A DNA stretch of 64,000 bases from Pratylenchus scribneri (Eukaryota; Nematoda; Chromadorea; Rhabditida; Pratylenchidae). The notes beneath the pieces were generated by a model that was not told where the DNA came from, ran no database searches, and saw only the letters and a program-made list of their open reading frames with translations. Positions 46,901 to 58,019 of the stretch are shown in pieces. Made by a program: the position numbers and the translations under genes. Where the stretch lies: the NCBI GenBank assembly GCA_030063045.1, contig JAQSEB010000064.1, forward strand, positions 806,001 through 870,000, read 5' to 3'. Each line of letters starts with the position of its first letter. Position 1 is the stretch's first letter.

Positions 46901-47210
46901 ACCAAAATTGCCCCATTTGGAGATAAGCCTTGAAAATTTATCTGCGCACAAATATTCAAAAAGGGAAACTCTCTTAAGGCGAAGACCATTAGCAGACAAA
47001 AGGAATCATTCTAATAGTGCTTCACTCATAATACGAAGCCCGTTAGTAGACAGAAGAAATCATGTTGAAATTGAAAATGAATCGGCGCTCATATCCTCTA
47101 ATAAGAGTGGTGCACTCGTAATTGGAACTTCAGTTGATGTTGCTTCTGGAAGTAGTAATCGAAGAAGAAATATCGAAAAGGGCAAACAAAAAGTAACTAA
47201 CAATAAATGA
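43928..47210 (+). CDS. K5: secreted protein-kinase-like protein, tail shortened by a stop
   Basis: Six exons: 43928-44176, 44448-44692, 44869-45038, 45087-45322, 45780-46118 and 46839-47210. N-terminal signal peptide (FIISFIFFIIFIQFSTPIF), then IHCSCYKNELLSEMMPVEF. Motifs: glycine loop MGKGGTSLV, CVAIKVAKP, NELTILKDIF, LHQRD then YIFIDLKPENVM (F-I-D for HRD), LTDFGSALKV, FYLAPELY, TDIYSLGRLML, a Ser/Glu-rich insert (SPSSSSSIRYGSE) and KQRPLALEII. The tail has repeated RRRPLADKRNHS / RSPLVDRRNHV and SGALVIGTS. It stops at TGA 47208-47210, but the same frame beyond the stop reads HLSLDNFKFF, the conserved last motif of K4, then a second stop at about 47252. So the tail has recently lost its end. 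The kinase core looks intact. Confidence 0.78.
45350..45725. mobile_element. palindromic element, family T, in K5 intron 4
   Basis: GGTCGATTTAATCTATGAAATTTC near 45470 is mirrored by GTTTATGTAAATTGATC near 45590, and the outer GGAATTTGTC...AAAGGCCAGAATTT by AAGTCTGG...GCGAATTTCTC. A family T palindrome also sits in the equivalent intron of K3. Confidence 0.5.
46190..46815 (+). repeat. AACCGGTTTCATTTTAGTGM minisatellite in K5 last intron
   Basis: About 25-30 degenerate units of 20-21 bp, most regular at 46530-46800 (ACCGGTTTCATTTTAGTGCC and variants). It occupies almost the whole intron before the last exon, in the same orientation and intron position as in K3 and K4. Confidence 0.9.
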
Positions 47211-48830
47211 ATTTGCCATTTGAGCTTGGATAATTTTAAATTTTTTTATTGATTCCATTTTTGTGATTTTATTTTATGAATGAATGTGTTGAGATTCAGG
47301 GGAAATGATTCCTCTAAAACTTTACCATAATCTATGCCAAATTTACGGAATTTTATATTACATTTAATCAATTAATTGATTTTTGTAATCATCTATAAAA
47401 TCTTTCCTCTATTATAGCCAGAGTCGATAGCAATCCAATGATATGGACGTTTATTTCATGGCCAATTATGAGAATGTAACCTACCCAATAATGAATGGAA
47501 GAGAAATGAGAAAATGCAAACAAAATACAAAACTTCTCAGAAAAAGCTTAATTTTTTTACTAATAAAAATCCCTTTCGGATATTTGTCGAATCCCCCGGA
47601 CCCTCATAACGGAGGAATGCAACAATAAGAGAGCAAATTTTTGGAAATTTTGGAAATAATTTAAAGATCTAAGATATTTTGAAAATATCCCAAAAATGAC
47701 TCAAATTATTCGAATATTTTACCGATTACCAATTATTTCTAAAATTTATGTTTTAACTTATTTTGTAATGATTAGAAAATAAAGTAAAAAATAATTTATC
47801 AAATGAGTGAAAATTGCGAAAATATTTTCAAAATGATATCAAATTGCGACCATATAATGGGAAGTGGAAAATTTCTCAGAATATCTCTTGTTGCTGATTA
47901 TAAAATAAGTTACGTAATATTTTTGATTTTGAGATGTATTGTGAAAATGAGTTACAAAATATTCTGAAAATGAGATTCATTTTCAGAATTCATTTTCTGT
48001 CTCGTTTTCTTATTCAAAAGAAAATGAATTTAAAAATATATTCTGAAAATGAGTGATATTTTTAAAATTTATTTTGATTTTATTTTATAATAAATTATAA
48101 AATAAGCCAAACGACTAATTCCGAAAATAATAGTAAATTTTCTAGCAAATTTGCAATAAAAGACTTCTTTTGAGAATATTTTGAGAAAAATATGAATATC
48201 GATTTTAAATAAAGAGATCAGGGGTGGTAAGATAAGATGTTTGCCAAATGGAAGTCAACTTTTGGCAGTAAAAGTAGACTACTCACTGAAAGCATTCGAG
48301 TTATAAAAATTCACTGAATTCAGCAAGAAAATTACTGGCTGTTGTTCTTATCTTAAGCATGTTGCTTTTCTCTCCTTTTATAAGCAATTTTTCAAAAATT
48401 TATTAAAAATCAATAAAGAGAAAAATATAAAATTTTTGCATAAATATGTATAGGAATAGGAAGTTTAATTCTAAATCCTAAAAATATTTCTAAATTATTT
48501 AGACAGCTCTAAAATTTTCCTTGTCTAAATAATTGATTGAAGTAGGGCACTTCCATCATTTTTCAGTCTACTCGTTGAATTCAACGTTCTTATCTTGAGC
48601 CGCTTCTATTTCAGCGAGCAACCTGCCATTTGGCAGAAATTGATTGCGCGTCTTATCTTATATTGAAAGCAGACTGCGCCGCCTAAGAAGACCGCTTTCA
48701 CACTTCTTATCTTATCACCCCCAAGATATAAAATATAGAAGATAAAAAAATTAGAAAAAAATATCATGAAATATTAATAAAAAAAACCAAGATGAATTTG
48801 TTTAGAATTAATTGATCCTCTAGCTCAAAG
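47211..48830. other. gap downstream of K5
   Basis: Includes the remnant K5 tail codons (to about 47252), diverged GAAAATGAG repeats at 47930-48070 that resemble the 82-bp array at 53907-54200, and the TIR element at 48221-48722. No gene is supported. Confidence 0.5.
48221..48722. mobile_element. TIR element, about 500 bp
   Basis: GGGGTGGTAAGATAAGA on the left is mirrored by TCTTATCTTATCACCCC on the right. Inner TTTGCCAAATGGAAGTC and GCCATTTGGCAGAAA are also inverted. The target duplication is not clear. Confidence 0.7.
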
Positions 48831-49960
48831 ATGTCTTCCACGCCATTTTGCTCAGGGCTGACATTTTCCGGCACAATTCTAACATCGAGATCTTCCGACG
48901 CCATTCGGCTTAGCATTGTTCCAGCTGAATTTGTAAAAATTATTGTTAAATTGCATTTTTTGGGTGGGGTTTTTTTGCCGAGAGATTTGGGTTCTTTTGC
49001 CGAGAGATTGGGTTCTTTTGCCGTAAATCGGTTTTTTGATTATAAGTTGTTAGTCTTGATCCTAGAACCCAAAACCTTAAACCTATTTTATAGAGCTCAT
49101 CAAGACGCGTCGATTGATATATAGTTTGTTGAAGTTTAGTTCAAAGCTAAGAGTTAAATCGTTTAAACCATATTTTAGTTCTTGGTTTATAACTCTTTTA
49201 GTTTTGAACCAAACTTCAACAAATTATATATGAATTGACGCGTCTTGATGAGCTCTATAAAATAGGTTTAAGGTTTAGGGTTCTCGGATCAAGCATTAAC
49301 AAGTTATAATCAAACCCAATCTCTCTGCAAACGATCCCAAATCTCTCGGCAAAAAAAACATTTCTCATTTTTTAGTAAATAATTAATTTAATAAAAATTA
49401 ACCTCGGCCTCGGTATCTGCAGTATCTGAAGAAAGATCAATGGTATGGTGATATCGGAGAGCTCGATGGTTACGTCGTTGACTTTTTGCTAAATCTTTTT
49501 TATTTATCAATTTTATTACAAAAATAAACCTGTGTATTTTCATTGCATTACCAGAACCGCGTGTAACATAAGATCTTCGCCGCCATTTGGCGCAACTTTG
49601 ACGGGGTCAACCTGAATTTTTTAATAAATTTTTTTTACATTTTTACAAATATTTACCTGCTAAATAAGTTCACCCAATTCACGGCCTTTAGGTGCCACTT
49701 ATTCACATTCTGATGGTCCTGAATTAGAATTCATTTTGGTTTTTACTTTATAAATTTATAATAAATAAATAAACCTGTTTAATTTGAATGTCATTTTCTG
49801 CCACACCAAGATCTTCAACGCCAACTAGTTCGCCGTTGTTAGGTCTTCATGAATTTGTTTAAATTTAAATTTATTTATTTGTTCAAAAAACCTGTTAATT
49901 TGATTCAACAAAATTTTGATCATGTGCCATGAGTTCCACAGCCGAATTGCTCCGGAATTT
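48830..49960 (-). pseudogene. array of short exon-like repeats, minus-strand orientation
   Basis: Read on the minus strand, several segments of roughly 60-80 bases end in ...CAG followed by gtttatt/gttaatt and recur about every 110-130 bp. They share AATGGCG...GAAGATCTT or GTTGAAGATCTT, giving peptides such as NGVEDI, NGGEDLML and VEDLGVAEND. Some units have stops. They resemble, in opposite orientation, the units at 50400-52370. I read this as a decaying or rapidly diverging gene of many small exons; no function is assignable. A family G palindrome (about 49020-49340) lies within it. Confidence 0.35.
49020..49340. mobile_element. palindromic element, family G
   Basis: GAGCTCATCAAGACGCGTCG and CGTCTTGATGAGCTCTATAAA are inverted arms around TTAAATCGTTTAAACCATA. 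Outer GATTATAAGTTGTTAGTCTT mirrors AAGCATTAACAAGTTATAATC. TTGCCGAGAGATTTGGG is further mirrored by CCCAAATCTCTCGGCAA, making the hairpin longer, about 48975-49350. Confidence 0.75.
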
Positions 49961-50399
49961 TGCAAAATAATTATTTCAATTTGGTCTCTAAATTATGCAA
50001 ATTCTAAAAATATAATAAAACAGCTCAATTTAATATTGTAATTACAATTTAGAAATTGATATCGCAATTAAAATTTTACAATAAATTCGGCCTAGAAAAA
50101 ATCAGATGGACACACATTGCACTGCAGTTATTTTTGAAAAAATCTAATATAAAAGAGCAGATATTTTTTGATAAAAGATATTTATTGGACATAGAATATA
50201 ACTTTCTCGCTTCCCAATTTTTTATTTTCAAAGATCGTATAATAATAAATAATACACATTACTCAAATAGTTTGTTATCGATTAAAACGCATCAAGACAA
50301 GAATTTGAATAAATTAATTTACTTGCAATGAGGTTTGCTTATTTTTTTAATTTATAAAAACCTTTTGCAAATTATGAATTTCCAAAATTGCGATACCAA

Positions 50400-52370
50400 A
50401 GAATGCATTTGCTGACCAATAAACGAGGACTCAACATGAACAAACTTGAAGATCTTGAGGTTTGTATTCCCCATTTATTTAGAGAAAAAAGATTCTCAAT
50501 AGAAACAATTAACTATTTCTAAAAATATTAATAGGTTCCTTAATTTGTTGAGCATCTAGTTTATAAAAAGTAACTATATAATAAAAATTTTTTAATAGTT
50601 TTTGTTCTCAATAAACTTGTTTATAAAGTATAGTAAATTATTAGGAAATGTATGCGAAACGAAAAATTTGAAGTCCTGGAATTTTACATCAAGATCTCAA
50701 TTATGCTAAGCGTCTCATGAAACAAGTACAATCAATTAATGGTGTTGATTTTTTGAGGAGATATTTGATCAGATAAAAAAAATAAAATCTAAATTTTAAG
50801 AACATAAGGATAAGTCAATTAAGGTAAAGGCACCTAATTGCTAAAAGCTTGTGGAAGCAATTTCAAAGGTTAATGTAAGTCAATTTAATAAATAAATAAA
50901 TAATATTCAAATGGGCCAGATCAACAATTTCATGATGCATGTTTAGCCTGATGCTGGCAAAGATCTTGTTGAAATAACGACGTAGGTAATATTTAAATAT
51001 AAATAAAAACTAAATTATAAAATTTCAGGACGAGTCGAATAATGACAAAGTGCAACATAATAGGCAAGATCTGATGGAAATGTTTGCAAAGGTTACCTTT
51101 TAAAATCAATAAGCAAAATTAATTAAACAAAGTTAATTACAACCAAGGACCAAAGCAACGATGAATCAATTGCCGGCCCAGATCTTGACGTGGCAATGGC
51201 ATTGAGAGGAACCATTTGCACAGGTTTACCCAGGTTATTGTACAAAATTAAAATTTAAATTTAACACATGACCACCAACGATGAATCAATTGCCGCCCAG
51301 ATCTTGACATGGCAATGGCATTGAGTGGAACCATTTGCACAGATTTACTCAGGTTAAAATTTGTAAAAAATTTAAATTTAACATATTCATGACCACCAAA
51401 GCAACGATGAATCAATTGCCGGCCTTGATCTTGACATGGCAATGGCATTGAGTGGAACCGTTTGCATAGGTTTACCTATTCTAAATCAAAAATAATTAAA
51501 AAATCAAACATTCACAGCAACTACGGACCAAATGGCTTCAAAAATAATGGTTTACATCAGAAATGGTAATCAAATTGAGCAGGTTAATTTTTTCAGAATT
51601 TGAATTTTTAAACCAAATAAAAAAAATTTAAAAAACATTGAACAAAGGGGAATATGTGGGATTTAACCAAAAATTTGATAAACAAATTCAGGACTAAAAA
51701 AATGCTGAATCAACTGCCAACGCAGATCTTAATGTGGCAATTAACCTGAAAATTGCTATCAAATTTACCAGGTTTTTAAGAATTAAGCAAAATTCAAATG
51801 AAATTATCTAGAAAATCAAATCAACGATCTGATCTACTACTGTAACCATTGTCTCTCAATGGACACTGGCTCAAAAAAAGGTTATTTACTAGGATGAATA
51901 ATTTCTAATAAATCCAATAATCCTAAGATGATTTTGATAGTTATCTAGATCAATTTGAAAATGACATTAAAAATTAAATCAAATAGTATTTCAGAAAATG
52001 GCAGAATGCGCTCTTTCTGGCGAGCTGAAAAATGGAATGTGAACTCTGGAGGCAATTGCTAAATCAATGGTTACAAAGGTTTATAATCAATTTTAAAATG
52101 AAATAAAACTTTTTTGTTCACAGAAATTTGAACTGAGATCTGACCAATGGGAGTAAAAATTGTTCAAACCAACATGCTCCTTTGGAAACTGCAAAAAAAA
52201 ACAAAGATCTTTGTGTTCAGTACGAGGTAATATTCAAAAATTAATCTATGATATAAATTATTTTATTAGGAATATGAGGCTGTTTAATTGCCAGAAAGAT
52301 CCATGCAAGTTCAATCAAAAGAATATGGAAAATGGTGACTACAAAATGCTAATTTCATAATATTGGTTGA
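50400..52370 (+). pseudogene. array of short exon-like repeats, plus-strand orientation
   Basis: About ten units of 60-85 bases carry a core GATCTT (protein core x-DL-x-VA) and end at AG before gtt/gtta, spaced 110-130 bp apart. The clearest three contain ACGATGAATCAATTGCC at 51158, 51278 and 51404 and read as NDESIAGPDLDVAMAL...GTIC. Others read NAESTANADLNVAINLKI (about 51690) and DESNNDK...QDLMEMFAK (about 51028). Some frames are broken. The pattern suggests a gene built from duplicated micro-exons, at least partly decayed. No known family is recognised. Confidence 0.4.
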
Positions 52371-54273
52371 GGTAAATGTACCTTCTCGTTTAAAATTTTT
52401 AAATTCTTAAACTAATTTATTTATATAACAAATTAAAAATTCAATAATTTTTTGGTAAAATTTTTATATAGTAGATAGGATTTTTGATTTAATCGATTCG
52501 AATTGGTACAATTCGATTGAGCTCTACCGCTGAATCTATCTAGATTTGAAGAAAATTATACCAAATTATCAGGGAATTTTCTAAATTTAAGAAAATTAAG
52601 TTTCTTAATAGATTCCGGCGCTGGGCCGGACCCGGAAAAACACGGCGTTTTTTGAGTATTTTTTTTTATGAGCTTGGAACCCGGCATATTTTAAAATTCA
52701 ACCGGATTGCCGGCCCGATAATTTTTTCCTAATTTTCCAAAAACCGGCTCTTTTTTGCCGGGCCAGGGTAATTTATTTCTGATAAAACCGGGCCGGGAAA
52801 TTTTTAAGAACCGGACGCTAATTCTTAATCCCTACTTTAGGTCCTTAAAAAGAATGTTTATCACAATAGTATAGTCATATTTTTCGTTGAGCTAAGGGCA
52901 GTTCTATGATTTTCCATGGGGGTAAGATAAATTAAGCAGCCTTAATGGGGTGCTCAAAATTTTTCAGAACAAAATATAAACTAATCGAAAAAGGTTTCAG
53001 GAAGAAGGGGAGCAATTTTTGATCTTTTAGGTTAAATATATTGAAGATATAGATAAATTACTTTATTTCTGAATAATTTTTTTTTGGTTTTTTAATGTAA
53101 TTGCAAAGGAAAAAAAAATATTTTTCTCCTTACCACCATTGTCACTCGGAGCACCTTAACTTTTACCCTCCCATTAAATGCCATTGCTATGAGCTAGGCA
53201 CGAATCTTTCTTAGTAGGAAGCAGATTTTTAAGTCGAAAATCGCAGGATTGGTACTTTTTAGATTTTTTATTAAATTTAAATAAGATTAATTAAAATAAT
53301 TTTTTCCATTTTTTATAATGAAATTTTTCCCAAAAATTGCCAAATAGGTAAAATTTATCAAAAAATTATTTCAAAAAAGAAAAAATCACAAATATTATTT
53401 ATGGGTTTTACCCATGATCTTGAAGTTGATATAAAAAAATAATTCAAAACATAAAATTCGCTCTCTAATTATAAGTTTATTATGTGATGAATATTTTTAA
53501 TTAAACAGATAGGACTGGGTCTAGGATTCGGAGTATTGAAAACTTAAAGTTAATTGAGCAGGTGTAAAGAAAATAAAATTCCTAGTTTCGTGGTAATAAT
53601 ATTCGCGACTTTTGAAAAATAGCTGAGCATCATAGCGTTACTCCCTCAAAATTAGATTGATTCAGTTTTTAGAGCTCTTTCGAATGATGCTACCAATATT
53701 AGCTCAGATTAGCCCAAAAATCCCTAAACTTATAAACTCAACTCAAGAAATCAAAAAAAGACGAGAAGGTACAAAAATTTATAAATATATCTTATTGTAA
53801 ACACAAGTTATACAATTCATTAAATTTCAAGTTATGTAAAGAATAAAATTTTCAAGATCTATATTTTGTCTTATTTTTAAAACAGGTTAGGCCATTAGAC
53901 AAAAAACGAATTTTGAAAATATTTCTCATTTTCAGAATATATGTTTTTATCTCATTTTCCTATAATAGGAATATGAGTTAAAAAATATATTTTGAAAATA
54001 TTTCTCATTTTCAGAATTAATTTTTTATCTCATATTCCTATAATAAGAAAATGAATTAAAAAATGTATTTTGAAAATGAGGACTTATTTTCAGAATTCAT
54101 TTTTTAACTCATATTCCTATAATAAGAAAATGAGATAAAAAATAGATTTTGAAAATGAGTACTTATTTTCGGAATTCATTTTTTAAACTCATATCCTAGC
54201 AATTTCCACAAAATGAGGGAAAAAATAAGTGGGCAAATGAGTAAAATATTTTCGCAATATTTTCAATATTAGG
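52371..54273. other. gap between exon-repeat array and 7TM gene 1
   Basis: Contains a GC-rich patch at about 52605-52820 rich in CCGG and GGGCCGG, and the 82-bp tandem array at 53907-54200. I see no gene. Confidence 0.5.
53907..54200. repeat. ~80-bp tandem repeat, about 3.6 copies
   Basis: Each unit runs TTTTGAAAAT...CTCATTTTCAGAAT...TCATATTCCTATAATA, beginning near 53912, 53992, 54069 and 54147. The unit holds a small palindrome (CTCATTTTCCTATAATAGGAATATGAG-like, imperfect). Related GAAAATGAG sequence is at 47930-48070. Confidence 0.75.
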
Positions 54274-55976
54274 TCACATTTTTATAAGATCTTCAAAATC
54301 GGAATTCGTCGAAATGGCGTCATAACTAAAAAATGAGGACTCATTTTCAAAATATTCCCGGGATGAGAACCCTATTTTGTTAGTCCGGGTCTTCCCAGCG
54401 TTGATAATGAACATTGGTAGAATCGATGGGTTTCTTGTTTTTAGATCTACCCTGTTTCCTTGTCCTCCAATTGTTATTGTTTTTATGAATTCGAATTGCT
54501 TCAAAATTGATTTCCGGAAATCTTTGCAGATGATCATTAAGCATAATTCTTCTAAAATTTATTATTATTTATTATTCTCTCATTTTATTAGTCAATAATC
54601 AATATAATATATATTTTAAAAAAGTTGGTCAATTATATTTTAATTCTATTGTAATAAATTATAATAAAATTTTTTGTAGTATTTAATAAAAAAAATATAT
54701 ATATATATTATATATCGAAAATTCTAGCATAATATATTTGACAAAAAGTTAAGATTATTCAATATGGAACATCATAAAAGAAATTATTTTGATAATTGCC
54801 TTACATATTGACTTAATTTGGGGCTCTATTTATTATATTTATGAAATTATTGACTAATGATAAAGAATTTATTTTTTAAATTGACCTGTGAATGGGCAAA
54901 GCCAAACGCATATGATTTGGATGCCATATAACAAATCCATGTATAATTGACTATCTATATGAGGAGCAGATAGGCTCAATGAATAGATAATGAATGGGAT
55001 CAGTCCCAAAAAGAAGACAATTGACATTTTGAAAAGGTCCTTTTCTGGATTATTTGATGCTGATGATGATGAGTCAGATGATTTATTATTTTCTGAATAT
55101 ATAAAATCGGTGTTTATTATTAATAATTATTTAAAGTCGAAAGGGCATCAAAGTTATAAAATGCTAAAACTTACGTCTCCTCAATTTGAAAAATTTCAAA
55201 AGGAAACATAAATAAAGCAAAAATGATGAAAAAATGCAAAATCGGTAAATATTTTGTGTATTGAAAATAGAGAAAATTGGCGGTAATCTTAATTGAAAAG
55301 GAATGGCGATCATGGAGGAAAGGATGATGGAAATTAGCCAAATTAGGCAGCATATTTTCATAATATTCCTGAGAATATAATAAAATTAAAAAAATTAATG
55401 AGACTATAATATACTTTCTTTTAGCTTGTTTTATATATTTCAACGGAAAATCGACACAATGGACCCGGTTCAATGCCAATGCAACCAAATGAATATGAAT
55501 GGAAATTTTGGGTATAATCAGAATCACAATGGAATTTTCAACAATCCACATCCATTGTAATTCTTTGCATATAAGGATAGCTAATGAAATGAGAAGCACA
55601 ACAAATATTCCAATCGCCTAAAAATGGCTCCATTAAAATATTTAGTGGAAATGTAAATTAAAATAAGATTCAAAAATTGTTCAAATCAAATTAGACAATT
55701 TTTTAAAATCTCTTCTAGCCCTAATTCTGTCAAAATATCGAGAATATTTTTCTGACAAGTTATTTGGCCTCGAATTTTAATAACAATTAATTTGGTAAAA
55801 ATTACTTTATTAAAAATTAAAAACAAAATGCAATGTGATCGACACAATTGAAATAAAGGGCGCAAAAAGATGGCCAAGAAGAGGGTTTGCAAAAGCAATA
55901 TTATGGCACTGAACCAATTATTGAAGACGATGGTCATAAATGTTTCAGACATCATATTGTATGAATTAAAAAACAA
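54274..55976 (-). CDS. 7TM chemoreceptor-like gene 1 (nematode serpentine receptor type)
   Basis: Five exons: 55806-55976, 55415-55617, 55175-55368, 54886-55092 and 54274-54551. Hydrophobic segments follow in order: FSAIILLLQTLFLAIFL (TM1), LLISLAILICKELQW (TM2), IHIHLVALALNRVHCVDFPLKY (TM3 with NRV, a DRY-like position, and a PLKY intracellular motif), IMKICCLIWLISIILSSMIA (TM4), FCIFSSFLLYLCFLLKFF (TM5), FKMSIVFFLGLIPFIIYSL (TM6) and IQIICVWLCPF (TM7). The cytoplasmic tail starts CLMIICKDFRKSILKQFEF. The loop before TM6 is Ser-rich (SSDSSSSASNNPEK). The start may be a downstream ATG (about 55952). It is a close paralogue of the gene at 58020-61221. It likely senses small molecules in neurons; the ligand is unknown. 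Confidence 0.72.
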
Positions 55977-56104
55977 TATTTAAAAATTGTTCTAAATTTA
56001 ATAAAAAAATATTTATTATCTCAATTCAAAATTTTTTTTTAACAATTTTAATTTCTTTTTGAAAAATTAAGCAGAGTTGCCTGTGCGCGAGTTAGCCTGA
56101 CCCC

Positions 56105-56168
56105 GGTTTGCTCAGTTGGTTAGTGCTGATTTACATTTTTGTGACTATGGTTCGAATCCTACCAGCGA
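56105..56168 (+). other. tRNA-like remnant (A- and B-box-like sequence)
   Basis: TTGCTCAGTTGGTTAGTGC resembles a tRNA D arm (A box) and GGTTCGAATCC is a perfect B box. However, the T stem and acceptor stem do not pair and no plausible anticodon arm forms. It is best read as a degenerate tRNA pseudogene or a tRNA-derived SINE piece. Confidence 0.45.
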
Positions 56169-57449
56169 AAAATCATATAATTAATAGTTTTTTGCTTAAA
56201 ATTAATTAATTTTGTTGATAAAAATTATTGAAAAATATTTGATTAAAAGCATTTTTTGAACAATTTTAAAAGCATAATATTTTTATGTTGCTATTGCTTG
56301 TATAGAAGGGACCCTTTTTGGTGAGAAAATTTTTGATATTTTATTATGTCTTTCCGGAAAAATTTCCTAGAGAATTCAGCTCATAAAAGCAAATAGGGGG
56401 TAAATGATAAATTGGAATCAATTTTGTCGAAAAAAATTTCCGCTTAAAAAACCTATTAAAAATTTTTGCGCTCAGGAAATAGATAATCTAAAATTGTGAA
56501 TTTTTTTCAATAATTATTTACTGTTATCGGGGGCCTTTAACTTTAAAGTAGAATAAATCATAAAGCTTTAAAATAATGTCATGCATTTTTTCAGAAATGA
56601 TTATTTATTATAATCAGTGGCCTTTGGAAACGAAAGCAAAACAAATTAAAAAAAGCATTAAATGTCATGCATCGTATTGTACAATATATGATGAAATTTT
56701 TTACAAAATATTATCACTCAGTTATAATTCATTATTCATCGTTTTAATTGAAAATACAAAAAATTCTTAAATTATTTCCGAATAAATTTCTTATTCTTGT
56801 TATTTGCATGCCCGCCCACTCATTTATGTTTAAAAAGAAAATATGTGCGTTTGTATTGTACATAATGTGAATATTCTCACGAACTCTGAGCATTTTATCT
56901 ATAAATTTAAAGATTTTTATTGTTTATAATCATCCGTGGCCTTTAGAAATGAAAGCAATACAAATTAAAAGAAAAAGACATTAAAGAAATTTCGTGCATT
57001 GCATTAGAAATTGAAAACATTATAACGCATAAAATTCTATTTTTCATCGTTTTAATTTATTATTTTTATTTGGGTATTCACCACATTTATAAAAAAAAGA
57101 ATATATTTCCATTTGTATTGTACAAAAACATTTTTGAGTTTTTCTCGCATAATTCTCTGAATATTTTAGCTAATAAAAACTAAAATAAAGTTCATTTTCT
57201 GAGTATTATTAAGATTCAGCCGAGTTGATTTTTTTTCATTTCTTTGTAATCTGAAAAAATGGGATGGACGAAGCCTGAAGGCAAGAAGGTGAAGATGACA
57301 GGAAAATGAAATTAAAGTTAAAATTACACGAAAATAATTTTTAAACAATTTAAATTGGGCCAAAATGCGATTTTGAAAGCATCAAACACAATGGAAAAAA
57401 TTGAGAGAACGATTTAAAATTTGGCAAAAATGCCATTTTATGAGGTGAT

Positions 57450-57600
57450 GGTCAGTACCGACTAGTACCGAGTTGAAAAAAACTGTACCGGTAGTACCAG
57501 GGTCGGTTCCGGTACTCGCAAAATCGGTACCGCTATTGGCCAACTCCCGGTACTTCGGTACAAGTACCGATCGGTACTGCGGTACCGCTAAAACCCTAAT
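57450..57600. repeat. GGTACCG-rich palindromic patch, probable MITE end
   Basis: Dense GTACCG/CGGTAC motifs run from about 57452 to 57592, including GGTCAGTACCGACTAGTACC and GGTACCGCTAAAACCCTA. The composition differs sharply from the flanks. Only one end is clear, so the full element borders are unknown. Confidence 0.5.
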
Positions 57601-57647
57601 ATATTTATCAATATATTTCCTTTATTTTGTTTATTCAAATTTATATT

Positions 57648-57899
57648 CAGAAGAAAAAATTTTATAAATTTTGTTCATTGAAATAAATAATAAATCTATC
57701 AGAAGAAAAAATTTTATAAATTTTGTTCATTGAAATAAATAATAAATCTATCAGAAGAAAAAATTTTATGAATTTTGTTCCATTGAAATAAATAATAAAT
57801 CTATCAGAAGAAAAAATTTTATAAATTTTGTTCATTGAAATAAATAATAAATCTATCAGAAGAAAAAATTTTATGAATTTTGTTCCATTGAAATAAATC
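57648..57899. repeat. 52-bp tandem repeat, nearly five copies
   Basis: Units begin CAGAAGAAAAAATTTTAT at 57648, 57700, 57752, 57805 and 57857, with TTTTGTTCATTGAAATAAAT inside. Copies three and five share an extra C and an A-to-G change, so the array shows a higher-order pattern. Confidence 0.92.
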
Positions 57900-58019
57900 T
57901 TTTGTTAAAAATCGTAGTTTCGTCGAAAATTTTCCATATTATTTAGAAGATTACATTCAATTAGATTTTCATTTAATAATAGATCTGCTGGTAGACCTTT
58001 CATATTTCAATATTTTGTT

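Larger units (their letters stand above)
55977..58019. other. gap between the two 7TM genes
   Basis: Holds a tRNA-like remnant (about 56105-56168), two diverged copies of a repeat (about 56570-56830 and 56900-57140) whose third copy is upstream of 7TM gene 2 (about 62105-62400), a GGTACCG-rich palindromic patch (57450-57600) and the 52-bp tandem array. No protein gene is supported. Confidence 0.5.

Noticed and set aside
46712..46999. Minus-strand frame over the end of the K5 minisatellite
   Set aside because: Opposite-strand shadow of K5 exon 6 and the intron minisatellite.
50056..50331. 91-residue plus-strand reading frame between the two exon-repeat arrays
   Set aside because: No recognisable motif, no clear splice or promoter context and AT-driven composition; it could be an exon of the array gene but cannot be supported.
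56105..56168. Functional tRNA gene
   Set aside because: The B box is good but acceptor and T stems do not pair and there is no anticodon stem-loop, so it was listed only as a remnant.
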